A program made the translations under genes and the position numbers. From assembly GCA_023260815.1 (NCBI GenBank), contig JALQUE010000240.1:1-8291 (forward strand): 8,291 nt of DNA, read 5' to 3'. Below the pieces are notes generated by a model, which did not search any database, was not told the DNA's origin, and was given only the letters and a program-made list of their open reading frames with translations. The DNA is from Roseovarius sp. (GTDB lineage: Bacteria; Pseudomonadota; Alphaproteobacteria; Rhodobacterales; Rhodobacteraceae). This document shows positions 1 through 7,024 of the stretch, in pieces. How positions within the stretch are numbered: the first letter of the stretch is position 1; every line of letters begins with the position of its first letter.

Positions 1-713
1 GGCTCAGGCGTGCAGGCCAGGGCCACGCGGTCGCGCCCGTCGGCCTTGGCCCGGTAAAGGGCGGTGTCGGCGGCCTTGATCGCCGCGTCGATCCGCGCAG
101 GATCGGCAAGGCCCGCCACCCCGAAACTGGCGGTGACCGACACCTTCTGTGCCCCGGCCACCAGAGGTGACTGGCGCAAGATGGCGCACAGCCGTTCGGC
201 GGCCAGCGCGCCGCGATCCTGAGGGGTGCGCGGCAGCAGGATCACGAATTCTTCGCCGCCGAAGCGCGCCACCAGATCGCCAGCGCGGCAATTGTCCATC
301 AGCCGCGCGGCGACATGGTGCAGCACCGCGTCCCCCACCGGATGCCCGAACCGGTCATTCACCGATTTGAAATGGTCGATATCCACCATGATCAGCGTCA
401 TGCGCCCGCGCGGCAAGCCAGAGGCGCGCGCCATGAAGCCGGCGCGGGTCTGCGCCCCGGTGAGCGGATCGATGGCCACGGCCTGCGACAAACGCTGGGC
501 CAGGCGTTGCGTCTGATGCATCCGCAGGCCCAGCCCATAGGCCAGCGGCGCGGCGAGCATGGCGGCAATCGCGGCGGCGGCGGGCAGGGTCTGCACCAGC
601 AGGGCGCGCGGCAGGATCAGCCCGTGCAGCAGCGCCGTGCCCAGCACGACGCCAAGCACAGTCAGGATCGTGAAGACCCGGACATCGGTGCGGCTGTTCA
701 GGCGCAGGTGCAT
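1..713 (-). CDS. Membrane-anchored GGDEF diguanylate cyclase (3' end cut by window)
   Basis: Predicted to make cyclic di-GMP from two GTP at the inner membrane. 237 codons are visible and the stop lies outside the window. Residues about 13-64 form two hydrophobic segments (a membrane hairpin) and the rest is a cytoplasmic GGDEF domain. Visible motifs are DPLTG at 82-86, the metal-binding DIDHFKSVND at 111-120, FGHPVGD at 122-128 and the active-site GGEEF at 152-156. The domain ends with SFGVA and ALYRAKADGRDRV. The inhibitory I-site RxxD (R143, D146) sits exactly five residues before GGEEF, so product inhibition is expected. There is no separate sensory domain besides the membrane hairpin. 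The ATG at 713-711 has AAGGGA (720-725) in front of it. The frame stays open upstream, so a longer N-terminus cannot be excluded. The signature is complete, so activity is likely. Confidence 0.93.
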   Translation of the reverse strand, partial: MHLRLNSRTDVRVFTILTVLGVVLGTALLHGLILPRALLVQTLPAAAAIAAMLAAPLAYGLGLRMHQTQRLAQRLSQAVAIDPLTGAQTRAGFMARASGLPRGRMTLIMVDIDHFKSVNDRFGHPVGDAVLHHVAARLMDNCRAGDLVARFGGEEFVILLPRTPQDRGALAAERLCAILRQSPLVAGAQKVSVTASFGVAGLADPARIDAAIKAADTALYRAKADGRDRVALACTPE

Positions 714-904
714 GGGGGTTCCCTTGGTGATGGCGCCTGCAGGATCACGTCTGCGCGTTAAGAAACCCTGAGCCGATCCGAGGAAGATGCACACAATTCT
801 TGAAGAATTCGACGTTCACCACTGCGTGACGGGGCCGTCACATGGCTGGCACGGATCGGGTGCCGCGCCTAGGTTGATCGGGACTCATCACGAAAGGACG
901 CGCC
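714..904. promoter_or_regulatory. Divergent intergenic region with palindromes
   Basis: This region separates the diguanylate cyclase from the hydrolase/OsmC gene and must hold the promoters of both. It contains a perfect 15-bp palindrome AATTCTTGAAGAATT (795-809), a second inverted repeat GTGACGG-GG-CCGTCAC (826-841), and GGCAC-N7-GTGCC (848-864). A single TTAA half-site (758-761) lies 45 bp upstream of the cyclase start. A possible -10 for the hydrolase is TAGGTT (870-875), with no good -35. Promoter positions are not resolved. The palindromes are seen directly, and an operator role is inference. Confidence 0.4.
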
Positions 905-2116
905 ATGCCAACCGAGCGTTTCACCTTCACCGGCCATTCCGGAGAGGCCCTTGCCGCGCGGCTTGATCTGCCAGAGGGGCCGCATCTTGCGACCGCCCTG
1001 CTGGCGCATTGCTTCACCTGTTCCAAGGATATCCCCGCCGCGCGCCGGATCGCGGCGCGGCTGGCCGGGGCGGGCATTGCGGTGTTGCGCTTCGATTTCA
1101 CCGGGCTGGGCCATTCGGAGGGGGAATTCGCAAACACCTCCTTCACCTCGAACATCACCGATCTGGAGCGGGCCGCCGAGGCGTTGGAGGCGCGCGGCAT
1201 GGCGCCGGGGCTGCTGATCGGGCATTCGCTTGGCGGAGCGGCGGTTCTGGCCGCGGCACGGCGGATCGATAGCGTCAAGGCGGTGGTGACCATCGGCGCG
1301 CCCTATGATCCGGGCCATGTGATGCATAATTTCCACGATGCACTGGAGCGGATCGACAGCGACGGCCGCGCCGAGGTGGATCTGGGCGGACGCAAGGTGA
1401 CGATCGGGCGCGATTTCGTCGAGAGCGTCAAGGCCCAGAGCCTGACCAACAAGATCGCCCATCTGCACCGCGCGCTTCTGGTGCTGCACGCACCAAGGGA
1501 TGCAGTGGTGGGCATCGATAATGCCGCCGAGATCTTCATGGCGGCCAAGCATCCCAAAAGCTTTGTCACGCTGGACGATGCCGATCACCTGATCTCGGAT
1601 GCGGGGGATGCGGAATATGCCGCCGGTGTCATCGCCGCATGGGCCGCGCGCTATCTGGAGCTGAAGGCCCCTGCCCCGCCGCCCGGCGCCCCCGAAGGGA
1701 TCGTGCGTGTGACCGAGGCCGATCCCGGCGGGTTCCTGCAGGATATCCAGTCCGGCCCGCATCACCATGTGCAGGCCGACGAGCCCGAAGCCTATGGCGG
1801 CACCGACAGGGGCATGTCGCCCTATGGGTTTCTGGCGGCGGGGCTTGGCGCTTGCACGTCGATGACGATCCGGATGTATGCACGGCGCAAGGGCTGGCCC
1901 GTGACGCGGGTGAGCGTCGATGTGAGCCACGACAAGGTCCATGCGCAGGACGCGAATGCGCGCAGCGAGGCCAAGGCGGACCGCTTCACGAGGGTGGTGC
2001 GGATCGAGGGCGATCTGGAGGACGCACAGCGCGAGAGGCTGCTGGAAATCGCGGATCGCTGCCCGGTGCATCGCACGCTGGAGCGCCGGTCGGAGATCGT
2101 GACGAAAGCGGGCTGA
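905..2116 (+). CDS. Bifunctional alpha/beta hydrolase / OsmC-family fusion protein
   Basis: 403 residues in two domains. Residues about 1-255 form an alpha/beta hydrolase with the nucleophile elbow GHSLGG (Ser108), a plausible acid at Asp199 (HAPRDAVV) and His228 (DADHLI), a complete triad. Residues about 265-403 form an OsmC/Ohr-like domain carrying the two reactive cysteines of that family, Cys317 (GLGACTSM) and Cys386 (RCPVH). OsmC/Ohr proteins reduce organic hydroperoxides through this cysteine pair. The hydrolase half probably cleaves an ester or thioester, but its substrate cannot be read from sequence. The architecture is known as a recurrent fusion, so it is not an assembly artefact. 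The start is ATG 905 with GAAAGGA at 892-898. The gene stands alone, divergent from the cyclase and convergent with the receiver gene. A role in oxidative or thiol stress is inferred. Confidence 0.93.
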   Translation: MPTERFTFTGHSGEALAARLDLPEGPHLATALLAHCFTCSKDIPAARRIAARLAGAGIAVLRFDFTGLGHSEGEFANTSFTSNITDLERAAEALEARGMAPGLLIGHSLGGAAVLAAARRIDSVKAVVTIGAPYDPGHVMHNFHDALERIDSDGRAEVDLGGRKVTIGRDFVESVKAQSLTNKIAHLHRALLVLHAPRDAVVGIDNAAEIFMAAKHPKSFVTLDDADHLISDAGDAEYAAGVIAAWAARYLELKAPAPPPGAPEGIVRVTEADPGGFLQDIQSGPHHHVQADEPEAYGGTDRGMSPYGFLAAGLGACTSMTIRMYARRKGWPVTRVSVDVSHDKVHAQDANARSEAKADRFTRVVRIEGDLEDAQRERLLEIADRCPVHRTLERRSEIVTKAG

Positions 2117-2154
2117 GGCGGCGCGTGGGCCGGGCCGGGCTGGGCCGGTGCGCT

Positions 2155-2517
2155 TCAGGTGAGGCGACCGTAATGTTCGACCATGGCGGTCAGATCCTCG
2201 GGCGGGGTGTCGGATTGCAGGAAGGCGCAGGCGTTCTGGCTGATCGCGAAGATCGAGCCATCCGAGAAAAACGCGCTGTTGGTCACGAAGATCACCCGCG
2301 TGTCGGGATGGCGGTAGCTGGCAAGGTCCGAGACGGCCAGGGCGCTGCCCTGTTCGAGCACGACGTCGAGGATGATCACATCGAAGCGCCGCGCATTGAG
2401 CGCCGATGCCGCCCCCGACTGGCTGGTTTCGACGCGCACGCCCATGCCTTGTCGCTGCAGATGGCGCTGCCACAACGCCCCAAGCGACGGATCGCTTTCG
2501 ACGATCAGAACATTCAT
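2155..2517 (-). CDS. Stand-alone response regulator receiver domain
   Basis: 120 residues, one receiver (REC) domain and no output domain. The acidic pocket is E7/D9 (VESDPS), the phosphorylatable aspartate is D51 (VIILDVVL) and the conserved threonine is T79 (VIFVTN). The lysine that normally follows beta-5 is missing: where a KP motif is expected the protein reads FLQSD, with Ser102 in the lysine position. Signal transfer may therefore differ from CheY, or the protein may be phosphorylation-independent. The frame stays open upstream, but ATG 2517-2515 is chosen because the fold begins there (MNVLIVESD) and AGGGGGA (2521-2527) precedes it. A CtrA-type box lies about 57 bp upstream. I recall similar small receivers in Rhodobacterales but know no assigned function. 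Confidence 0.88.
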   Translation of the reverse strand: MNVLIVESDPSLGALWQRHLQRQGMGVRVETSQSGAASALNARRFDVIILDVVLEQGSALAVSDLASYRHPDTRVIFVTNSAFFSDGSIFAISQNACAFLQSDTPPEDLTAMVEHYGRLT

Positions 2518-2573
2518 TCTTCCCCCTGCCCGGCCTATTTGTGCGGCGCTGTGACCCCCTTGTCTTGCCCAAA

Positions 2574-2594
2574 GCGTTAACAAATCGTTAACGC
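2574..2594. promoter_or_regulatory. CtrA-type binding site (TTAA-N7-TTAA) within an 8-bp inverted repeat
   Basis: The arms GCGTTAAC (2574-2581) and GTTAACGC (2587-2594) are perfect reverse complements separated by AAATC. Inside them TTAA (2577-2580) and TTAA (2588-2591) are separated by exactly 7 nt. That is the consensus of CtrA, the alphaproteobacterial master regulator of motility, cell cycle and gene transfer agents. The site is 57 bp upstream of the receiver gene and 93 bp upstream of the DUF1636 start, so either or both could be controlled. Distance and gene type make the receiver the likelier target (inference). Confidence 0.65.
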
Positions 2595-2686
2595 GGGCGC
2601 AGAGGATCGCGGAACAGGACAAACCCCGCTTGTCACGAGGCCCGAATCCGGGTTTGAAAGGCACCGAACCGCAAGAAAGGCATGCC
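2595..2686 (+). promoter_or_regulatory. Leader region of the DUF1636-cobC-cobD operon
   Basis: Two mutually exclusive pairings are visible: CAAACCC (2620-2626) with GGGTTTG (2650-2656), and a local hairpin CCCG-AATC-CGGG (2641-2652). The ribosome-binding site AGAAAGG (2674-2680) lies 6 nt before ATG 2687. None of the conserved blocks of a cobalamin riboswitch are recognisable. A regulatory leader is possible but weakly supported. Confidence 0.25.
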
Positions 2687-3061
2687 ATGACCACCTGGAT
2701 CACGATCTGCGACACCTGCAAGCGCGACGACTGGGACGAGGCGACTCAGTCCCGCAGTCATGGCGAGGATCTGGCCGACCTGGTCGAGCGCCATGCCGAA
2801 GGGCGCGATGTGCGCACGCGGCGGGTGTCGTGCCTGATGGGCTGCGGGCATGGCTGCAACGTGGCCATTCAGGCCGAGGGCAAGCTGGCCTATACGCTGG
2901 GCCGCTTCACCCCCGATGACGAGGCCGCGGCGGCGATTGTCGACTATGCGGAATTGCACGCCCAGAGCGGCACGGGACAGGTGCCGTTCAAGCAGTGGCC
3001 CCAAGGGGTGAAGGGCCATTTCGTGACCCGCCACCCGCCGCTGCCGCACACCGGGGACTGA
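2687..3061 (+). CDS. DUF1636 family protein, cysteine-rich predicted metal-binding protein
   Basis: 124 residues. It has an N-terminal CDTC pair (Cys8, Cys11) and a central CLMGCGHGC motif (Cys49, Cys53, Cys57), a spacing that suggests an iron-sulfur or other metal site of the thioredoxin-like ferredoxin kind. Proteins of this family are found beside cobalamin-synthesis genes in proteobacteria. Here it is the first gene of an apparent operon, with cobC starting 5 nt after its stop. A role in metal delivery or electron transfer for corrin synthesis is inference, and no reaction is established. ATG 2687 is chosen because AGAAAGG precedes it at good spacing and the CDTC motif begins at once. An in-frame upstream start exists but would add 19 residues without motifs. 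No membrane segment or signal peptide is visible. Confidence 0.85.
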   Translation: MTTWITICDTCKRDDWDEATQSRSHGEDLADLVERHAEGRDVRTRRVSCLMGCGHGCNVAIQAEGKLAYTLGRFTPDDEAAAAIVDYAELHAQSGTGQVPFKQWPQGVKGHFVTRHPPLPHTGD

Positions 3062-3066
3062 CAGGC

Positions 3067-4011
3067 GTGACGGCGCCGCGCGATCATGGCGGAGGTCTGG
3101 ACGCGGCCGTGGCACGCCACGGCGGCACGCGCGCGGCATGGGTCGATCTGTCGACCGGGATCAACCCGGTGCCCTATCCGTTGCCCGATCTGCCAAAAGA
3201 CGCCTGGACCGCCCTGCCAGACCATGGCGCGCAAGACGCGTTGATCGAGGCGGCACGGGCGTTCTGGGATGTGCCCGAGGGCGCGGCCGTGCTGGCGGCA
3301 CCCGGTGCCTCGGCGCTGATTGCACGGCTGCCGGGGCTAATGGCTGCGGGGCGCGTGCATATTCCGGGGCCGACCTATAACGAACATGCCGCCGCCTTTG
3401 CCGCGCATGGCTGGCAGGTGATCACGGAGGCCGAGACGGGCGCACAGGCCCGGGTGATCGTGCATCCCAACAATCCCACCGGGCTTTGGCATGGCGAGGA
3501 AAGCCTGGATGCGGGGCTGATGGTGGTGGATGAAAGCTTTGCCGATATCCGCCCTGACCGGTCGCTGATCGGTCATGCGGCGCGGCCCGGTGTCGTCGTG
3601 CTGAAAAGCTTTGGCAAGTTCTGGGGGCTGGCCGGTCTGAGGCTGGGATTTGCGATTGGCGATCCGGGGATGATCGCCCGGCTGGAGGCGTTTCTTGGCC
3701 CGTGGCCGGTGTCTGGCCCGGCGCTGAGGATCGGGCGGGCGGCGCTGTGCGACAGGGCTTGGACGCAGGACACGCGCGCGCGGCTGGACGAGGATGCGGC
3801 GCATCTGGATGCGCTGATGATCCGGGCCGGGGCGGGGCTTGTGGGCGGGTGTTCACTGTTTCGGCTGTATGATGTGGGCGATGCCGCCGCATGGCAGGAG
3901 CGGCTGGCGCGGCACCACATCTGGAGCCGGGTGTTTCCCTATTCGGCAAGCTGGCTGCGCCTTGGCCTGCCCGGACCGGGACAATGGGCCGAAGTGGAGG
4001 CGGCGCTATGA
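3067..4011 (+). CDS. cobC: Threonine-phosphate decarboxylase CobC
   Basis: A 314-residue PLP enzyme of the fold-type I aminotransferase family. It decarboxylates L-threonine O-3-phosphate to (R)-1-amino-2-propanol O-2-phosphate, the linker of the cobalamin nucleotide loop. Visible motifs are HGGGLDAA near the N-terminus, LSTGINP at about 28-34, HPNNPTG at about 133-139, VVDESF with Asp155, SFGKFWGLAGLRLGF with the Schiff-base Lys184, and a nearby conserved Arg192. The start is taken as GTG 3067, which gives the family's usual N-terminus shortly before HGGG. No in-frame ATG fits, and GGGGA (3053-3057) is a modest ribosome-binding site. It starts 5 nt after DUF1636 and its stop overlaps the cobD start (ATGA), indicating translational coupling. 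The enzyme called CobD in Salmonella corresponds to this one. Confidence 0.93.
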   Translation: MTAPRDHGGGLDAAVARHGGTRAAWVDLSTGINPVPYPLPDLPKDAWTALPDHGAQDALIEAARAFWDVPEGAAVLAAPGASALIARLPGLMAAGRVHIPGPTYNEHAAAFAAHGWQVITEAETGAQARVIVHPNNPTGLWHGEESLDAGLMVVDESFADIRPDRSLIGHAARPGVVVLKSFGKFWGLAGLRLGFAIGDPGMIARLEAFLGPWPVSGPALRIGRAALCDRAWTQDTRARLDEDAAHLDALMIRAGAGLVGGCSLFRLYDVGDAAAWQERLARHHIWSRVFPYSASWLRLGLPGPGQWAEVEAAL

Positions 4012-4958
4012 GCATGGCATGGGTGCTGGCGATAGCGATGGTGCTGGATGCGCTGCTGGGCGAGCCACGCTGGCTGTGGGACAGGGCGCCGCATCCTGCG
4101 GTTCTGATGGGGCGCGTGGTGGGCTGGCTGGATGCGCGGCTGAACGGCGGGGCCGCGCGGCGCGCAAAGGGCATCGCGGCGATGGCGGCGATGGCGGGCG
4201 GCGCCATGCTTCTGGGTTGGGTGTTGGGGCTGGCGGGTTGGCCGGTGGAGGTGCTGGTGGCAGCGGTGCTGCTGGCGCAGAGATCACTGGTGGATCATGT
4301 GCGCGCGGTGGCGGATGCGCTGCGCCTGTCGTTGGGCGAGGGCAAGCGCGCGGTGGCGATGATCGTGGGCCGCGACACCGCCGACATGCAAGAGAGCGAC
4401 GTGGCCCGCGCGGCGATTGAATCGGCGGCCGAAAACCTGAGCGACGGGGTGATTGCGCCGGCCTTCTGGTTCCTGGTGGCGGGGCTGCCGGGGCTGCTGC
4501 TGTACAAGATCACCAACACCGCCGATTCGATGATCGGCTACCGCACGCCGCGCCACGAGGCGTTCGGCTGGGCGGCGGCGCGGCTGGACGATGTGCTGAA
4601 CGTGATCCCCGCGCGGCTGACCACGGCGCTGATCGCGGGGACGCATGGTGGGCTGGCCGGCGGGCTGGCGGGCGGGCTGTCAGGGGCGCGGGCGCAGTGG
4701 CGGGCGATTGCAGCGGATGCGCGCAAGCACCGTTCGCCCAATGCGGGCTGGCCCGAGGCGGCGATGGCGCGCGCGCTGAACGTGGCGCTGTCGGGGCCGC
4801 GATCCTATGACGGGCGGTTGCAGCATTTCGATTACGTGCATGGCTTTGGTGAGAAGACGATCGGAGCGCAGAAGATAGACGCGGCCTGTGCCGCGTTGTG
4901 GCGGACATGGGCGGCGGCGCTGGCGCTGGTTGTGGCGATCGCCGTGGTGACGGGCTGA
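4008..4958 (+). CDS. cobD: Adenosylcobinamide-phosphate synthase CobD/CbiB
   Basis: A 316-residue integral membrane protein of the CobD/CbiB family. It joins adenosylcobyric acid to the aminopropanol phosphate made by the preceding gene product, giving adenosylcobinamide phosphate. Family motifs are present: LLGEPRWLWD with HPAVLMGRVVGWLD near the N-terminus (about 16-43), ESAAENLSDGVIAPAFWF (138-155), YKITNTADSMIGYRT (166-180), ARLDDVLNVIPAR (191-203) and KHRSPNAGWPEAAMA (240-254). Hydrophobic stretches at about 3-17, 58-90, 150-166 and 299-314 mark membrane segments. ATG 4008 overlaps the cobC stop by ATGA, and GGAGG (3996-4000) lies 7 nt upstream inside cobC. Length matches the family. It is the last gene of the run, followed by 92 bp before the next gene. 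Confidence 0.95.
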   Translation: MSMAWVLAIAMVLDALLGEPRWLWDRAPHPAVLMGRVVGWLDARLNGGAARRAKGIAAMAAMAGGAMLLGWVLGLAGWPVEVLVAAVLLAQRSLVDHVRAVADALRLSLGEGKRAVAMIVGRDTADMQESDVARAAIESAAENLSDGVIAPAFWFLVAGLPGLLLYKITNTADSMIGYRTPRHEAFGWAAARLDDVLNVIPARLTTALIAGTHGGLAGGLAGGLSGARAQWRAIAADARKHRSPNAGWPEAAMARALNVALSGPRSYDGRLQHFDYVHGFGEKTIGAQKIDAACAALWRTWAAALALVVAIAVVTG

Positions 4959-4991
4959 GCGGTCTGTCGCATTTGTGATGCTTGGGAGTGT

Positions 4992-5019
4992 TTGACGGCG
5001 TGTCCCGATGGCTTAGGGT
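4992..5019 (+). promoter_or_regulatory. Candidate sigma-70-type promoter for the lytic transglycosylase gene
   Basis: TTGACG (4992-4997) and TAGGGT (5014-5019) are separated by 16 nt, placing the transcription start about 25 nt before ATG 5051. It is the only good match in the 92-bp gap after cobD, and suggests that the transglycosylase gene is transcribed separately from the cobalamin operon. Confidence 0.45.
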
Positions 5020-5050
5020 CGGCCGTGTTCGGTTCAAGGAAAGTCCTGTC

Positions 5051-6220
5051 ATGCGTCTTTTGCCCCTGATCTCTGCTCTGGCCCTGAGTGCCGCGCCGTT
5101 GAACGCGCAGGACTGCGGTGGCGGCTTTGCCGATTTCGTCGCAGCGATGCAGCAAGAGGCCGTGGCGCGCGGCCATGCGCCCGCCACGGTCGAGAGGTTC
5201 TTTGCCGGGGTCCGGCAGGATCCTGCGGTTCTTCAGGCGGATCGCAGGCAGGGGGTGTTCCAGATGCCGTTCACCGATTTCGCCCGCCGTCTGATCAGTC
5301 AGAACCGCATGACCAAGGGCCGCGACATGGCGCAGCGGCACGATGCGATCTTCGACCGGATCGAGCGCGATTACGGGATCGACCGGGGTGTTTTGCTGGC
5401 CTTCTGGGCATTCGAGACGGATTACGGCGCGTTTCAGGGCGATTACAACACGGTCAACGCGCTGGTGACGCTGGCGCATGATTGCCGGAGGCCCGATCTG
5501 TTCCGGCCGCAGGTCTTTGCAGCGCTGGAGCTGTATGAAAACGGCGATCTGGACCCGGCGACCACCAAGGGGGCCTGGGCCGGTGAGATCGGCATGGTGC
5601 AGATGCTGCCGCGCGACATTATCGAGCATGGCTCGGATGGCGATGGGGATGGGCATGTGAGCCTGACCACATCGCCCGAGGATGCGCTGTTGTCGGGCGC
5701 ACGGATGCTGAGCGGGCTGGGCTGGCGCGCGCATGAGCCGTGGTTGCAGGAGGTGACGGTGCCGGGCGATCTGGATTGGTCGCAGAGCGGGCTACGCACG
5801 CAAAAGCCGGGCGCCGATTGGGCCGCGATGGGTGTGCGCCCGAGGCATGGAGAGATTGCTGGGGGCCTGCAGACGAGCCTGCTGCTGCCGCAGGGGCGCG
5901 GCGGGCCGGCCTTTCTGGCCTATCCGAATTTCCGCGTCTATTTCGAATGGAACCAGAGCTTTGTCTATGTGATGACCGCCGCCTATTTCGCCAACCGGCT
6001 GGAGGGCGCGCCGGTCTTCGACGCGGGCAACCCGGCACCGGGGCTGTCGGGCGCGGCGATGAAGGACTTGCAGCGCAAGCTGGCGGCGCGCGGCTATGAT
6101 GTGGGCGGGATCGACGGAATCCTTGGCGCGGGAACGCGCGCCGCGGTGCAGGATGTCCAGAAGGAACTGGGCCTGCCCGCCGATGCATGGCCCACGCAGG
6201 ACTTGCTGAACCGGCTCTAG
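5051..6220 (+). CDS. MltB-like lytic murein transglycosylase with C-terminal peptidoglycan-binding domain
   Basis: 389 residues. The N-terminus is a signal peptide (residues 1-19, probable cleavage after LNA, before QD), so the protein is periplasmic. It is not a lipoprotein, because the cysteine at 22 is not in a lipobox. Residues about 24-310 form a type-2 SLT domain that cleaves peptidoglycan to 1,6-anhydro-muropeptides. The catalytic glutamate is Glu122 in AFWAFETDYGAF. The GAWAGEIGMVQMLP motif (175-187) matches the MltB core, with Met where many members have Gln. SDGDGDGH (195-202) resembles the calcium loop of Slt35. Residues about 332-389 form a PG_binding_1 domain (AAMKDLQRKLAARGYDVGG, TRAAVQ). 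ATG 5051 is preceded by AAGGAAAG (5036-5043). It converges on the lipoprotein gene with a 10-bp gap. Confidence 0.93.
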   Translation: MRLLPLISALALSAAPLNAQDCGGGFADFVAAMQQEAVARGHAPATVERFFAGVRQDPAVLQADRRQGVFQMPFTDFARRLISQNRMTKGRDMAQRHDAIFDRIERDYGIDRGVLLAFWAFETDYGAFQGDYNTVNALVTLAHDCRRPDLFRPQVFAALELYENGDLDPATTKGAWAGEIGMVQMLPRDIIEHGSDGDGDGHVSLTTSPEDALLSGARMLSGLGWRAHEPWLQEVTVPGDLDWSQSGLRTQKPGADWAAMGVRPRHGEIAGGLQTSLLLPQGRGGPAFLAYPNFRVYFEWNQSFVYVMTAAYFANRLEGAPVFDAGNPAPGLSGAAMKDLQRKLAARGYDVGGIDGILGAGTRAAVQDVQKELGLPADAWPTQDLLNRL

Positions 6221-6230
6221 GCCGCGGCGG

Positions 6231-6851
6231 TCAGTTGGCCGGGGGGACGGCAGACGGCGTGTCGATGGTTTCGCCGATCGTGGCCAGAAGGGCCTGCGCG
6301 CGGTCGTGACCCAGCTTGGCGGCCAGAACCTCGGCGCGGGGATACCACTCGTAGCGGGTGTCGTCGGGCAAGCGCGCCCAGAACAGCACGCCGCCCTTGC
6401 GCCACGGATCCAGAACGATGCCGTCATACATGTTGTCGCCCCGGCGGCTGATGATGGCGGTGGAATGTTCGAGCCGGACATTATCGGCATTGGCAATGGC
6501 GCGGTGCAATTGGAGCGTGGCGAAATTTTCGCGGTTCAGCCGGTCCTCGATATCCTTGGCCCAGTGCCAGCACAGCCCGCGCGGCTTGAGACCCATGTTG
6601 ACCTTGGTGTTATGAATGATCGCCGGGTCGGTGATCTCATACTCGCGCGCAAGCTGATGGGTGTGGTCATAGGCAATGCGCGCAGCGCGGCTGGCTTCGG
6701 CGGGATCGATGCCGGGACCAAGCGCAAGAATGGCCTGTTCCAGCCGGGCCTTGTCCTGCGGGGTGCCGGGGGGCGGGCCGTTGGGATGCGCCGCACAGGC
6801 GGCAAGCAGCGGCAGGGCCAGTAGGGCAACAAGGCGGATCAACAGGGTCAT
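6231..6851 (-). CDS. Lipoprotein, possibly transglutaminase-like cysteine hydrolase
   Basis: 206 residues. The N-terminus is a lipoprotein signal: a hydrophobic run and lipobox LAAC with the lipidated Cys19. Ala follows at +2 rather than Asp, which favours outer-membrane sorting. The mature part is soluble. I do not recognise the family, but three segments fit a transglutaminase/papain-like core in the right order: GLCWHWA (Cys94), LEHSTAIIS (His129) and GIVLDPWR (Asp148). This is a fold-level guess from motifs. The stop lies 10 bp from the stop of the convergent transglycosylase gene, and a cell-envelope role for both is plausible. ATG 6851-6849 begins the signal peptide directly. The ribosome-binding site is weak, GGAGA about 10 nt upstream. 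Confidence 0.82.
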   Translation of the reverse strand: MTLLIRLVALLALPLLAACAAHPNGPPPGTPQDKARLEQAILALGPGIDPAEASRAARIAYDHTHQLAREYEITDPAIIHNTKVNMGLKPRGLCWHWAKDIEDRLNRENFATLQLHRAIANADNVRLEHSTAIISRRGDNMYDGIVLDPWRKGGVLFWARLPDDTRYEWYPRAEVLAAKLGHDRAQALLATIGETIDTPSAVPPAN

Positions 6852-6962
6852 CGGGGCGAGGTCTCCGGGGTGGGTGCCATGGTGCTAGCCCGAGAGGGCG
6901 CTCTTGTCGAGATTGGCCGGATCGGAGGCACGGCATCTGTGGCGCGGGAAAGACAGCAGGAT
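6852..6962. other. Short gap with no recognised feature
   Basis: About 110 bp upstream of the lipoprotein gene and before the first repeat module. It should hold the lipoprotein promoter, but no convincing -35/-10 pair or repeat was found. Confidence 0.4.
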
Positions 6963-6989
6963 GGGGTTAACCACGGGCGCGCGGGAGGG

Positions 6990-7018
6990 TTTACTTTTTG
7001 GCAAGGTTTTCACATGAT
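6990..7018 (+). promoter_or_regulatory. Candidate promoter of short RNA 1
   Basis: TTTACT (6990-6995) and CATGAT (7013-7018) are separated by 17 nt, each matching the sigma-70 consensus at 4 of 6 positions. The same elements at the same spacing occur in copy 2, although the sequence just downstream has diverged. This implies a start near 7025. Confidence 0.45.
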
Positions 7019-7024
7019 GATGGC

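Noticed and set aside
2117..2154. GC-rich repeats between the convergent hydrolase and receiver genes as a terminator
   Set aside because: The GGCC/CCGG runs allow several weak pairings but no single clear stem and no T-tract.
869..2572. 567-codon open frame on the minus strand across the hydrolase-OsmC gene and the receiver gene
   Set aside because: Shadow frame of high-GC coding sequence. It has no recognisable domain, while the plus-strand gene and the small minus-strand receiver frame carry full motifs.
2595..2686. Cobalamin riboswitch upstream of the DUF1636-cobC-cobD operon
   Set aside because: It was expected from the gene content, but the leader is under 100 nt and shows none of the conserved B12-box or core blocks.
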